A stretch of DNA of 64,000 bases from assembly GCF_000328475.2 (NCBI RefSeq), contig NC_026487.1:310001-374000 (forward strand), read 5' to 3'. The DNA is from Mycosarcoma maydis. Taxonomy: Eukaryota; Basidiomycota; Ustilaginomycetes; Ustilaginales. Below the pieces are notes generated by a model that saw nothing but the letters and a program-made list of their open reading frames with translations, had not been told where the DNA came from and did no database searches. The stretch's first letter is position 1; each line of letters starts with the position of its first letter. Shown here in pieces: positions 47,258-57,834 of this stretch. The translations under genes were made by a program, and so were the position numbers.

Positions 47258-47984
47258 CGTGAACGGGCTACTCGATAGTCGACGCGGGATCAAGCCTTGA
47301 CAGGGGCAGGGGGTATATAGTGATGATGATGTGTCTGCAAGTAGCGCCTTCTTGCCGGATACTTTAGAATCTGGGGTATCTTTGAGAACGATGTTTGCGT
47401 GTCAGCTCGCTAGCTCGGTGGCTATGGGCTGTGCCGTTGGGGATCGGATCCTTCTACGAGCACGCGAAGCAAGTGTTCATGGTCTTGTCAGAAAGAAAGA
47501 TGGCGTTGTCGAAGCTAAGGTGGTGGGACTGCTTTTGAACATTCGCTTGATGGACCGAACTAGGCTCTTGCTTGGAAACAGTGTGCGTGAAGAGGTTTAG
47601 AGAGAGGAGATCGCTTCGGTGTTGATGAACGTGGTGGGACGCAAAGTATGGCTGGCTGAAGAGAATCGATCAGATGTGCACACGAGAAAGGACGTGGGTG
47701 AGGATGAGGCAGAAAGAGGGGCAAACGAGAAACAAAAAGGCAGAGCATGACGATTGCAGTCACGAGTGCGTCTGGGCAGCGTGAGGAGTGCCAAGACCTC
47801 TGGTTGTGCCAAGCGAGGCTAATGCTCCAAAAGCCACGACTGGCCTAAGTTGGACCGCCGTTCCACATCCATCCCACTCGCGGCACCTTGGCTCAAGTTG
47901 AGGCCCACCGGACCTGGTGCGGCATACATGGGTGACATCTGCTGACGATCAAATGAAGCACCTGTAGGCCAGAGAGAGAGAAAG

Positions 47985-48014
47985 ACACACACACACACAC
48001 ACCCACCCACCCAA
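47985..48014. repeat. AC microsatellite followed by CCCA repeats
   Basis: About 9 AC units then three CCCA units. Confidence 0.9.
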
Positions 48015-48261
48015 CGGCATAACGAGTTGAACACTTGTTGTCTGCTGCTAGAGTCGATCAGAACTGAGCTACGAACACATTCCAGTGTCTCGGAACAACG
48101 TCTGTCACCTCTTTGTCAAGTCTTATCGTGGTCGCGGTCTCCCTTCTCAAGGATTGTTGTTACACTGGCCACGATTAAGCTAATCAAAGCAGGTTTGATA
48201 AAAAGATGTGGGTGGAAATCCTACCGCAGCTTGTCGCAAGCGAATTGCGAATCCAACACAA

Positions 48262-48285
48262 TCTCTCTCTCTCTCTCTCTCTCTT
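48262..48285. repeat. CT microsatellite
   Basis: About 12 perfect TC/CT units. Confidence 0.93.
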
Positions 48286-48364
48286 GACCAGATATCACTG
48301 ACCCACTGACTGTTCGTGGTTGCGTCATTTTGTTGCTGTAACCGTGTTATCGAGAGGACAAGTC

Positions 48365-48388
48365 TTGACGACTTGACGACTTGACGAC
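48365..48388. repeat. Octamer TTGACGAC, three tandem copies
   Basis: Three perfect head-to-tail copies; distinct from the TCGTGAR heptamer. Confidence 0.9.
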
Positions 48389-49848
48389 ATTGAGGAGATT
48401 CAAGCTTGTTCAGGTACAGGTACACAAAGGCTTTCAGGGGAGGTCCCAGAACTAGGAATTTTAGGCTGGACCTGACACTGACCGCCAAGTTGTAAGTTGG
48501 CTTGCTCAGGCATGAGTTGACTTGACTGTGTTTCGTCGAACGAAGCGAGCGACAAGAGAGCATGAAATTCGTGATTCGGTCATCTCCTGTGCCTTTCTCG
48601 AGGCCAAAGGCGAGGTACTGTAACTTCGTGCTTAGGTTGCGTGACGTAGGTCAGCATGCAAAATTGCTGCCGCGTCGCCACTTGCTCAAATTGACGTTCA
48701 GCAACAGTCACAGTGTGAGTCGTAAGTAACAGCAGCAGCAGCTTTCGAACTTCGAAATTTGGCGTTCGGAACAGCCAGCCGAGAGTCACGAGTGTGGCTC
48801 TCATCCGTGTTCGTTGTCGCTATCGTCGGCGACTTTAACGCGTTTTCTTGCCGTTCAACTCTTTGCAACGGCCCCGCTCCGTCTTGCTAGACACAACGAC
48901 AACGAAAGCAGCATCAGCGAGAAAAAACTTTCCAGATGGGCTGGAGTACATCGCACCAAGTAGACGCGCCAAGAGCAGGTCAAAGCGACTAGCACGCAGG
49001 CTGCCGCCGAAACCCAACGAACGCTACTGTGTATGCCTTCGAACAAATCACGAATTTGTTGAATGTGGGTGTCGTCAAGTAGTCCACTCACCAAGATTCA
49101 TGACGGCAGCGAAGCATACTACGGGCTGTATCACCTGCCAAGAACGAAGAGCATGCGATTGATCGATGCACCAAGACTGTTTTCTATCGACGGTCGAATC
49201 GATGCACAGTCATGGACCTGAAAAGCGAAAGCGCTCCTCCTTGATTGGCATGTCTTGGCGCAATCAGATCTGAAGTCACAGCCTCGCACCTAAGTTAGAT
49301 AACAGCATGGTCTCGCCACGTTCTTGTGCATCTGCAAGCCGCACCACAAATTTTTAGATACGATGGAGCGCCAAGCATTCCTCAGCCGTCTCTCGCTTAC
49401 CCGATGGATTGGACCCTGTACAAACGCCAAAACCCTTTGCCCTCGTCTCTCGAATCCATCCAATATCTAAGTTACCTGTCCTTCCAGCATCAAGTCGATT
49501 TGCCTCTCCATGTGATCTGGCTCGATGGCACGAGCCAGATCCCGATCAGATGCGATTCAAAAATTATCTAACAGCTACGATCCAAAATATTCAATCGCGA
49601 ATCGTGAATCACGAATCTCACTGAAAGCTGTCCGCGTGTTTGCCATCACGAGTGCCTCGTGGGCTGTCTCGGAACACCTGTCAAGCAAGTAAAGCCGAGG
49701 ATAAAGGTCGTACGACTTTTTCCACACGCACACATCTGCATCACGCATTGTTTTCTTCTCATGCGTCTTGTTTGCCGCGTGTGTCTGTGTTGCGTTTGGT
49801 GTTGGCTCCCCATTGGATTGACCATGAAGAGCAGCACGCCTCGCTTGT

Positions 49849-49912
49849 CTTCTACCTCTTCTTCTTCTTCTTCTTCCTGTTCCTCTTCTACCTCTTCTTC
49901 TTCTTCTTCTAT
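49849..49912. repeat. CTT/CCT-rich pyrimidine tract in the leader of the aldehyde dehydrogenase gene
   Basis: Imperfect TTC/CTT triplet repeats ending about 60 bp before the start codon at 49972; probably a 5'-leader or core-promoter pyrimidine tract. Confidence 0.8.
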
Positions 49913-49971
49913 TCACCTTCTTCCCATCGTCACTCGAATAAGGTCGACACCTTGATCCTCGTCCTTCAACG

Positions 49972-51903
49972 ATGGCGTCTTTGCGTCCGGATATATCACA
50001 CTGGTTCGAGCAGGCCCAGCTGCAATTGCAGCTGTTTGTCCTACAAACCGACCTGTTCTTGTTCCAGCTGCTACCTCCTCTTCGCTCGAGCGCCGTTCGA
50101 TCACCTACAAGCCTCATCTTCACCGGCCTTGTCGTCTTGATCATTCAACGGTTTGGTTCCGCTCTCAGTGCGTACGTTGCGGAACAAGGTGTTTCGATCA
50201 GCATCGATGCTCCTCCACAAGCGCGAGCCGGATGGTCCGGCAAGGTGCTCGAAACGCCGAGTATTCGAGATGCTTCGAACCCGGAAAAGATTGTTTGCTA
50301 CGATCCGGCGACTGCGTACCTCATCGGAGAGGTCGATGCCGATACGCCGCTTAGCATCGCACGAAAAATCGAAGCCGCCAAAAAGGCGCAGGCGAAATGG
50401 TCAAATTCATCATTTGCTCTGCGTCGTAAAGTGCTTCGGACGATGAAGAACTGGGTCGTCAACGACTCGGAAACCATCGTGCGAGTAGCCGCTCGCGATA
50501 CTGGCAAAACGGCGATCGACGCTACGTTTGGTGAAATCCTCACTACCCTCAGCAAGCTCAACTGGACCATCAAGAATGGCGAAAAAGTGCTCAGCACAGA
50601 ATCCCGCTCCACCAACCTCCTGTTGATGCACAAAATCTGTCAAGTTCGACACGAACCCATGGGTGTCGTCGTCGCTTGTGTCAGCTGGAACTATTCGGCG
50701 CACAACGTCCTCGGACCTATCATCAGCTCGGTCTTTGCCGGCAATGCCATCATTGTCAAAGCAAGCGAGCTCGTCTGTTGGTCAGCCCACTACTTTATCA
50801 ATTGTGTCAGGGAATGCTTGCGCGTGAGCGGGGCGGATCCCGACTTGGTACAGGTGGTCACGTGCTGGCCCGAGGCAGTGGAATCTTTGACCGGCAGCGC
50901 AGAGGTTTCGCATATCACATTCATCGGATCCGAGGAGGTTGGCAGAAAGGTGGCCCAGGTAGCCACAAAGGAGTTGACACCGGTGACGTTGGAGTTGGGT
51001 GGTAAGGATCCTGCGGTGCTGCTCAAAGATGCAGATTTGAACTTCTTTGGAAGCACCTTCATGAGAAGCTGTTTCCAGGGTAGTGGTCAGAATTGTATCG
51101 GCATCGAGAGGTTCATTGTTGACCAAGCGATTGCCGATAAGTTGGCCAAGATTGTAGAACCCAGAATTCGCGCGTTGAAGTTGGGCAGCTTTATGGACGA
51201 CGTATCGTTCGGATCATCTTCTTCGTGCCAACAGCTCGCACACGTTGACATGGGCGCCATGATTACCGATGCTCGATTTGATCGGATCGAACAACTCATT
51301 TCCGACGCCGTCAGTCAGGGTGCTACCCTGCTTGTCGGCGGTAAACGCTTCATCCACCCACGCTGGAAACACGGCCACTACTTTACCCCAACCCTTCTGA
51401 CTAATGTTCGTCCAACCATGGCGATCGCAAACGAAGAACTGTTCGCCCCGATCTTCCTGATCCTCCCCTTCCCCAGCACGCAACTCGACTCGGCGATTCA
51501 AATCGCTAATTCGACACGTTACGGTCTCGGCTCCTCGGTCTTTGGCTCTGACCTCACCCAATGCACCTATGTTGCCGAAAAGCTCCAAGCGGGGATGGTC
51601 AACATTAACGACTTTGGCGTGAGCTACCTCAACCAGGACCTACCGTTTGGAGGCGTAAAAAAGAGTGGTTACGGCAGGTTTGCCGGCCCCGAAGGCTTGT
51701 TAAGCTTGACTCACGCGAAAGCGGTTACGAGAGATAGAGTATTTGGTTGGGTCAGAACGAAAATCCCGGCGAGAATGGATTATCCGATGGAGAATCCGCG
51801 CAAGTCATGGGCGTTTGCCAATGGATTGGTGCGCTTTGCATATGGCGGAGGAGTGGTCGCGAGGGTAAGGGGTGTATTGAACTTGATTACCAACCGTGCG
51901 TGA
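49972..51903 (+). CDS. MSC7: Membrane-anchored aldehyde dehydrogenase family protein (Msc7-like)
   Basis: NAD(P)-dependent aldehyde dehydrogenase family, 643 aa; the physiological substrate of Msc7 proteins is not established. A hydrophobic segment near residues 47-58 (SLIFTGLVVLIIQRFG) is a single membrane anchor, as in yeast Msc7, so the catalytic domain is probably on the cytosolic face of the ER or another membrane. Catalytic landmarks: cofactor fold with VSWNYSAHNVLGP and KASELVCWSA, the FIGSEEVGRKV loop, the general base E341 in LELGGKDP, and the nucleophile C375 in GSGQNCIGIERF. Later sequence ANEELFAPIF and LPFGGVKKSGYGRFAG completes the domain. The leader MASLRPDISHWFEQAQLQLQ is helical. 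Start is the ATG at 49972 after the pyrimidine tract. Both active-site residues are present, so it should be active. Confidence 0.9.
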   Translation: MASLRPDISHWFEQAQLQLQLFVLQTDLFLFQLLPPLRSSAVRSPTSLIFTGLVVLIIQRFGSALSAYVAEQGVSISIDAPPQARAGWSGKVLETPSIRDASNPEKIVCYDPATAYLIGEVDADTPLSIARKIEAAKKAQAKWSNSSFALRRKVLRTMKNWVVNDSETIVRVAARDTGKTAIDATFGEILTTLSKLNWTIKNGEKVLSTESRSTNLLLMHKICQVRHEPMGVVVACVSWNYSAHNVLGPIISSVFAGNAIIVKASELVCWSAHYFINCVRECLRVSGADPDLVQVVTCWPEAVESLTGSAEVSHITFIGSEEVGRKVAQVATKELTPVTLELGGKDPAVLLKDADLNFFGSTFMRSCFQGSGQNCIGIERFIVDQAIADKLAKIVEPRIRALKLGSFMDDVSFGSSSSCQQLAHVDMGAMITDARFDRIEQLISDAVSQGATLLVGGKRFIHPRWKHGHYFTPTLLTNVRPTMAIANEELFAPIFLILPFPSTQLDSAIQIANSTRYGLGSSVFGSDLTQCTYVAEKLQAGMVNINDFGVSYLNQDLPFGGVKKSGYGRFAGPEGLLSLTHAKAVTRDRVFGWVRTKIPARMDYPMENPRKSWAFANGLVRFAYGGGVVARVRGVLNLITNRA

Positions 51904-52128
51904 ACTCATGCATGTCAACCACAGATGTATCTTGGTGTGCCCAAACACTTTGTCATTCACAAAGATCAGAGTAACTTATTCAAACCTGATCTTGTTCGTT
52001 GCACTGCATTCATCTCACGCAACGCAGCTCAATCTATCATCAGTAAGGCCTCACGTCTGAGAAAGAGACGCTACAGACTTGGAAAAACATCGTACATTGC
52101 ATCGAGCGCACTTTTCTTGACTTCAACT

Positions 52129-53316
52129 TCATGCTTTGGGAGGTCTCTTTTTCACGTCCTCGTAGTTGACCGGTTGTATGTACACTTTCGGCTCCACCGC
52201 CCCCGCCCCAGCATAGCCTTTATGCCAATCGTATCCGACAGCATAAGCCAGAATCGTCGCGTCTCTGTTGAATCCGATCGCGGTGATTGGCTGTTTAGCC
52301 GGGTTCGTCTTGAGCAACTCCTTGGGCGCGTTAGCCGGACCCTTTGTTTCCATGGTCTTCAACCTGGTCCTCGACTGCTTACACCAAAAGTTGATGCTTC
52401 CGTCTGCACCTCCTGTCGCAAAGGTGCCGTGAACGTTGAATGCGATGCAGTTGACCGGGAAGAGGTGCGACTCGTTGCGCGGTACCTCTGGGTGATCGGC
52501 GTTGGCGCGACGATGGCATTTGAAGGCGAATTTCTTGACCTTGTTGTCCTTGTCTGGTGGATCGTGGAAGTATTGTACTCCTACACGACCTTCTACTCCA
52601 CCCAGAGCGTAACCATCACCATCTGGAAGAACGGCCATGGAGCGGGTCTGGTACTTGAGAGGGCTTTGCTGTTCGGTGAGAGGCGTGATGGAGCCTGTTT
52701 CTTCCAATCGGAATCCAAGAACCATTCGCTCGGCCATAGCCACTACAACTACGTTTTGCACGTTGTCCATGACGTAACACTTTTCGGGCAGCGTCAATGA
52801 ATGCACCGCCTGCGGCGATGCGGGATTGTCGATCTTCCAGATCTTCAACTGCTTGTCCCAACCCGCTGTCAGCAACACGCCGCCAGCGACGTTTAACCAG
52901 CAAACGCTTCGGATTGTATCAGCGTGCTGTGCCACCACCGTAGGCTGATTAGTGTTCATATCGAACATACGACACACCTTATCGGCTCCGACGGAAAACA
53001 CTTTGGCGCCGTCGGTGCTCCAGCAAAGATCGAGCACTGGCGCTTCGTGTGAATACTGCTGCCACGGTTGCACGGGCGTTGGGGAAGTCTTGTTGATTTG
53101 GTAGATGCGAACGTTGTTGTCCCAGCTTCCTACGGCGAGGAAGTCGGCGGTGGGAGAGAATGCGAGACAGCTGACGGTGTCGGTGGCGCCGGGTGCGACC
53201 TCTTGATCCTGATCGCCGCTTGTCTTGGTCGCTGCCGAAGTATTGATCTGCCCCGGGGTGGCCGCAGGGCGTGCACCAAACGTGCTGGGCGTGGATGCAG
53301 ATGAGAAGAATGCCAT
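52129..53316 (-). CDS. RAE1: mRNA export factor Rae1/Gle2 (WD40)
   Basis: Rae1/Gle2 docks on the GLEBS motif of a nucleoporin and helps mRNA export and spindle function. The frame reaches 53322 (GTG); the ATG at 53316 gives 395 aa. It starts with a short disordered segment, then seven WD-like blades: DTVSCLAFSPTADFLAVGSWDNNVRIYQI, shown here by its parts CLAFSPTADFLAVGSWDNN, VLDLCWSTDGAKVFSVGADK, SVCWLNVAGGVLLTAGWDK (with QLKIWKI), and VNCIAFNVHGTFATGGADGS. Family-specific parts are LPEKCYVMDN, SPLKYQTRSMAVLPDGDGYA, GGVEGRVGVQYF with KKFAFKCHR, and SHLFPVNCIAFN. The C-terminus has YAVGYDWHKGY, typical of Rae1. DBP5, also an export factor, lies two genes away on the same strand. The 3' neighbour ends 225 bp away, convergent. 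Confidence 0.95.
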   Translation of the reverse strand: MAFFSSASTPSTFGARPAATPGQINTSAATKTSGDQDQEVAPGATDTVSCLAFSPTADFLAVGSWDNNVRIYQINKTSPTPVQPWQQYSHEAPVLDLCWSTDGAKVFSVGADKVCRMFDMNTNQPTVVAQHADTIRSVCWLNVAGGVLLTAGWDKQLKIWKIDNPASPQAVHSLTLPEKCYVMDNVQNVVVVAMAERMVLGFRLEETGSITPLTEQQSPLKYQTRSMAVLPDGDGYALGGVEGRVGVQYFHDPPDKDNKVKKFAFKCHRRANADHPEVPRNESHLFPVNCIAFNVHGTFATGGADGSINFWCKQSRTRLKTMETKGPANAPKELLKTNPAKQPITAIGFNRDATILAYAVGYDWHKGYAGAGAVEPKVYIQPVNYEDVKKRPPKA

Positions 53317-54199
53317 GGTCACGGAAAAAGAGGATGCTGGTATAGCTCAGGCGAGAGAGGTGGGAGATGAGAGCCCTCGAGTGCGTAGGGTTGGAGTGGT
53401 CCAGCTGTGTTCGCTCAACTAGAGATTCTCACGCGCTGATTGCCGGTGAAGAAGCGTCAGAGCAGGCGCAGAGCGGTGCAATTCGTCGATGTCCTCTGTG
53501 CGTGCTTGACAGCGAAGAGCCGTTGTCGGGACTGTTCTATTGTGCTTGGATGAGAATGCGGACGAGACTAACTGCGCGCGAGAACCGCGTATGTTTCCTC
53601 GCGACCTGAAATGTAACCCTACGTCAACTGCAGAGACCTGAGCGGTAGATGATAGATGCTGCGAAAAACTCGTCTGCGCCGAAGTGGTGGATGACAGTGA
53701 ACCTGTTCTTTGTTCGCAGTGCAAGGTAAGAATCACGAATGTAGAAGGCAAAGTTGAAGCTGCGCAGTCAGCGGTCAGGGCAAGAAGAAGCAAAAGGTCC
53801 GACATCGATGCACCTAAATCGTGAATCACGAATCACGAATGCGTAGAAAATTGCAACCAAGTCGGCAGTGCTTTGATTCAATCTCACACCAAAAAAGAAA
53901 ATAGAGAGGAAAAGACGACTACGCCATGTCTTGATACGTCACGTGATCACACAGGCCCTTCTGAGACTTGGAGTCTTTGTTCTTCACACTTCTCCCACGG
54001 CGGTAGCACGTTGCATGACAAGGCTCAATACCTGAGAGAGGCTAGCATTACGACAGATGATCAAGCGTTAACTTAGTTAAACACAAATTCACACAGGGCA
54101 GTTCCCAACGTCAAGGAAGCAACCATCTTTGCGAAGAGTCCGCTGTTACCTGAGATGAGCCACATCTAATCAATACGTAAGTGACGTTACAGAGCGACG
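53317..54199. other. Intergenic between RAE1 and TRR1
   Basis: 883 bp, RAE1 promoter side. A few heptamers near 53817-53840. No gene recognised. Confidence 0.5.
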
Positions 54200-55513
54200 C
54201 TATGCCTTGTCAGTACCAGTGTAGTGATTGGCCTGAGCAGCATCGACAGGGTCGAGCACCTCCTCTTCGGCCAAAAGACGCTCAGCCTCAAGGGCAGCAA
54301 TACATCCAGTGCCTGCACTCGTGATAGCCTGCCTGTACTTCTTGTCAGCCACGTCACCAGCAGCGAAGACACCCTTGACTGAAGTCTGGGCGGTACCTGG
54401 CGTAGTGATGATGTATCCGTCGCTGTCGAGGTCGACCTGGCCCTTGACGAGCGAGGTTGCGGGCAAGTGACCGATGGCGTAGAAAAGACCGTTGGCGTCC
54501 ATATCGCGCTCCTCGTTGGTCTTGGTGTCCTTGACGCGCACAGCCTGGAGCAGCTCACCGTCACCCTTGGCCTCGATGGGTACTGTGTTGAAGTGGACAG
54601 TTACCTTGGGGTGCGCCAACAAACGCTTGGCCATGATCTTGGAGGCACGCAGTTCGTCTCGACGCACGAGAACGTGGACGTGCGAGGCGTATTTGGTGAG
54701 GTACATGGCCTCCTCGGCAGCACTATCACCACCACCAACGACCACGAGCGGCTTATTTCGGAAGATGGGCACGGCACCATCACAAACGGCACACGCCGAG
54801 ATACCGCTCTGCCAATAGGTGTCCTCGCCGGTAAGGTGCATGCGCTTGGCGCTGGCACCCGTAGCAATGATGAGAGTTTCGGTGAGCTCGGGAGGCTTGT
54901 CCTCGGCCCACTCGCGCCAGAACTTGAACGGGCGCGAAGAAAGATCCAGCTTTGCGATGGTCTCGGTGTGAATCTCGGTTCCGAAACGTACGGATTGCGC
55001 GCGGAACTTGTCCATGATCTCGGGACCACGGATGCCCTCAGGAAAACCGGGGAAGTTTTCAACATCAGTGGTTGTCGTGAGCTGTCCGCCGGGAGCAAGG
55101 CCGTTGGCAAGCATACCCTCAAAGAGAACAGGCTCGAGGTTGGCTCGCGCGAGGTATATAGCAGCAGTATGACCAGCAGGACCCGAGCCGATAATTACGA
55201 CCTTGTGGACCTTGGGACCCGAAGACGAAGAAGCACCGTTGGTGTGTTCGGTCATTGTGTCAGAGGACGAGGAGGCTGCGTGGGACGACGAGTGACGAAT
55301 AGAAACGGCAGAGAGTGCTGCAAATGGGCCTGTGGCTCGGAATGATCGAGCTGAGGACGAGTCGTTTGTGCTGCGAGAAGATGAGTAGGTGGAGAACAAG
55401 AAACGGGCCTGTCTGGTAACAAGTCGGTTATTGCTGCTTCTGCTGGCAACGGACCGAAATAGTTGGAAATGGTGGTACGAAGCCGAACGCAACGACGATC
55501 GGGCCAGGCTCAT
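54200..55513 (-). CDS. TRR1: Thioredoxin reductase (low-molecular-weight type) with N-terminal leader
   Basis: Flavoenzyme that reduces thioredoxin with NADPH. 437 aa from the ATG at 55513. FAD-binding [20 protein letters not shown] starts near residue 105; the [16 protein letters not shown] segment, redox pair CAVC (C241 and C244), NADPH motif [12 protein letters not shown] (about 258-268), and C-terminal [22 protein letters not shown] all match the family. The first roughly 85 residues are rich in Arg, Ser and Ala with no acidic residue before about residue 50, as expected for a mitochondrial presequence. A second in-frame ATG at 55255 (residue 87) begins [19 protein letters not shown], giving about 351 aa, the normal length of the cytosolic enzyme. 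This suggests one gene with two products by alternative start or promoter. The catalytic residues are intact. Confidence 0.94.
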   Translation of the reverse strand: MSLARSSLRSASYHHFQLFRSVASRSSNNRLVTRQARFLFSTYSSSRSTNDSSSARSFRATGPFAALSAVSIRHSSSHAASSSSDTMTEHTNGASSSSGPKVHKVVIIGSGPAGHTAAIYLARANLEPVLFEGMLANGLAPGGQLTTTTDVENFPGFPEGIRGPEIMDKFRAQSVRFGTEIHTETIAKLDLSSRPFKFWREWAEDKPPELTETLIIATGASAKRMHLTGEDTYWQSGISACAVCDGAVPIFRNKPLVVVGGGDSAAEEAMYLTKYASHVHVLVRRDELRASKIMAKRLLAHPKVTVHFNTVPIEAKGDGELLQAVRVKDTKTNEERDMDANGLFYAIGHLPATSLVKGQVDLDSDGYIITTPGTAQTSVKGVFAAGDVADKKYRQAITSAGTGCIAALEAERLLAEEEVLDPVDAAQANHYTGTDKA

Positions 55514-56463
55514 AAAAGTGGCAGACAGGAAAGCTGCAAGAAGGAAAGGCAGAGCTGTTCGTGGATGGTGTGGAGAAGAAAGCAGAGATGTGAGGAAGAA
55601 AGATAAAGTGAAGGCAAAGATGGAAATGGCGTGCTGTGGATGTTCTGGGATGGCCGAAATGGAAGCGAATGGATCTTCTCAGCCGTTCCTCTCTCTCCCT
55701 CGTATTGCAGAGCAAGGCGAGCAACGAATTGCCGGTTGGCGTTCACAGAAGCCGAGTCACCGTGCGAATGAGATTCGTAAAAAACAGACAGATACGCCTC
55801 CCGCTGTACATTTAAACAAGGAAAATCGAGGTGTGTTTCACACTGGCTGAGTGCGCAAACTTTCAGGCGAAAATCGATTCGCCACCCAGCCACCCAGCCA
55901 CAAGCGGAAGGGTCTCTCAGTTCCAACCGCGAATTCAGCACAGCACAACAGCAGTCACTCACGCTCTCCAACGGCCTATCTCCGGTTCGGCTTCGGCTCC
56001 GCGCGTTGAAACCCATCGTGGAACTAACAGAGAAGAAAAAGAAGACACGAGAACGAAGCCGTGAGCACGAAGCACGAAGCACGCACGACGTGAGGCCTTC
56101 CTCGGCTCAATTACAAATCTCATGACGCACTGGATGCCATCAATGGAAGCGAAGTCTTGACATTGTAGGCAAGAATAACCGGCAGCTCGTGAGCATTGCA
56201 AGGCTACAACGTGGCCCTTGACCTTGATAGGCTGCCGTTCAGCAAGAGGGCAAGTTCGGTCGTCCTCCGTGCTTACTTACACACGCACGATGAGACTGAG
56301 AGAGAGGGAGACAACACGTGTCCTACCTCATGTCACAACTTAACTGCATACTCGAGCTCTGTCACGATTTAGTCTGCTCCCGATCTGGATCGATGATGGG
56401 TATGTTTTGACATTGAGAATCTTCCTTACGGACGCACGTATGCACGCAAGCATAGAAAGGCGC
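55514..56463. other. Intergenic between TRR1 and DBP5
   Basis: 950 bp including the TRR1 promoter. Short direct repeats near 56058-56078 (GAGCACGAAGCACGAAGCACG type). No gene recognised. Confidence 0.5.
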
Positions 56464-57834
56464 TCATTTGCCAATCTGCTTGAGCGCTTCCTTGATCGTG
56501 TATTCCATCTCCTCGAGGTCGTTGGTTGCGACACGGGTGATCTGGCACTTGAGCGCCTTTTCGATCTGGTCCATGTACGACCAACTCTGCTGGTCGTGCA
56601 CAAAGTTGATCGAGACACCCTTGCGACCGAATCGACCCGTCCGTCCGATACGGTGCAGATACGTCTCGGCGTCTGCTTCGCCCGTCTGCGTCAGCGGCAT
56701 ATCGTAGTTGATCACCAGCGTCACCTGCTGAATGTCAATACCACGTGCAATGACGTTGGTCGAGATGAGCACCTTGCTCTTGCCATCGCGGAACGCATCG
56801 ATGGTGCGGTCTCGGTCGGCCGTCTCGAGTCGACCGTGGAGCGAGTCGACCTTGTGTCCCTCCTGCGTCATCTTTTGCGCGATGCGGTCGGCGGTTTCGC
56901 GCTTGGCGCAGAAGATGATGCTCTGTCCGATGGTGAGCAGGTTGTACAGTTCCACAAGCACTTCGTACTTGTGGTCTTCATCCTTGCAGTCCATGTAGAA
57001 CTGTTTGATGCCTTCTACCGACAGCTCTTCCTGCTTGAGTCGGATCTCGTTGGCTCCCGGTGCGATGCGGACCGCAAAGTCGTACACGTTGGTAGGGAAC
57101 GTGGCCGAGAACAGTACCAGCTGACATGACTTGGGCATCGTGTTCTTGACACGGATTGACTGTTCACCCAGTGACTGCTGGTCGAGCATGTTGTCGGCCT
57201 CGTCGAGCACGAATACCTTAATGGCGGCCGTATCTATACCCTTGCTCTTGATCATGTCGAATGTCTTGCCTGGTGTACCAATGATGAGCTGCGCCGTGAT
57301 CTTTTCGCCACGCTTCACCTCGTCTGGCAAGCAGAGGCACGTGGTTACATTGGTAAACTTGGACATGGTGCGTGCCACGTCCATGATCTGACGAGCCAGC
57401 TCTCGCGATGGCGCCAATGCAATGGCTTGTGGCTTTTGGAGGTCATAGTCGATGCGCGAGAGCATGGTAAGGATGAAGGCGGCCGTTTTTCCGGTTCCTG
57501 ATTGCGACTGGCCGATCATGTTTTTCGGTGGGTTCTGGAGGAGCAGCGGCAGTGCCTTTTCTTGGATCTTGGACGGCTTCTGATACTTCATGGCGTAGAT
57601 GCCCTTGAGTAGATTCTCGTGCAAGCCAAGCGCTTCGAAGCTCTTGGCCGAGTACAAGGGAGAATTCGGATCCGCCTGCTGATCGGCGAGTGTCACCTGA
57701 ACCTCGTGCGATGACTCGCGCAGATTCGACTCGGCAACATCCTTGCTAGACAAGAGTCCAGAGATGCCCGACGCAATCTCGTTGACGTTGCTGTCGGCGG
57801 CTGGTGCCGTGGTCTTGTCTTTGCTTTCGCTCAT
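56464..57834 (-). CDS. DBP5: DEAD-box ATP-dependent RNA helicase Dbp5
   Basis: Dbp5 remodels mRNPs at the cytoplasmic face of the nuclear pore. 456 aa from the ATG at 57834. The Q motif region is YQKPSKIQEKALP (about 84-96); Walker A GQSQSGTGKT (about 108-117); ALAPSRELARQI; TPGK; DEAD box at 211-214 (FVLDEADNML); SAT at 243-245; then IIFCAKRETAD, LISTNVIARGIDIQQVTLVI and HRIGRTGRFGRKG. SPLYSAKSFEALGLHENLLKG upstream of the Q motif and MIKSKGIDTAAIKVFVLDEA are specific to Dbp5 and separate it from eIF4A. All helicase motifs are intact. The N-terminal 55 residues are polar and less conserved, as usual. Confidence 0.95.
   Translation of the reverse strand: MSESKDKTTAPAADSNVNEIASGISGLLSSKDVAESNLRESSHEVQVTLADQQADPNSPLYSAKSFEALGLHENLLKGIYAMKYQKPSKIQEKALPLLLQNPPKNMIGQSQSGTGKTAAFILTMLSRIDYDLQKPQAIALAPSRELARQIMDVARTMSKFTNVTTCLCLPDEVKRGEKITAQLIIGTPGKTFDMIKSKGIDTAAIKVFVLDEADNMLDQQSLGEQSIRVKNTMPKSCQLVLFSATFPTNVYDFAVRIAPGANEIRLKQEELSVEGIKQFYMDCKDEDHKYEVLVELYNLLTIGQSIIFCAKRETADRIAQKMTQEGHKVDSLHGRLETADRDRTIDAFRDGKSKVLISTNVIARGIDIQQVTLVINYDMPLTQTGEADAETYLHRIGRTGRFGRKGVSINFVHDQQSWSYMDQIEKALKCQITRVATNDLEEMEYTIKEALKQIGK

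Larger units (their letters stand above)
47258..49971. other. 2.7-kb divergent intergenic region with microsatellites
   Basis: Between PTEN (minus) and the aldehyde dehydrogenase (plus). It holds AC and CCCA repeats, a CT tract, an octamer repeat and a CTT-rich tract before the dehydrogenase start. Heptamers lie near 49597-49617. No coding gene is recognised. Confidence 0.55.

Noticed and set aside
56464..57834. eIF4A as an alternative name for the DEAD-box gene
   Set aside because: The N-terminal SPLYSAKSFEALGLHENLLKG and KTFDMIKSKG segments match Dbp5, not eIF4A.
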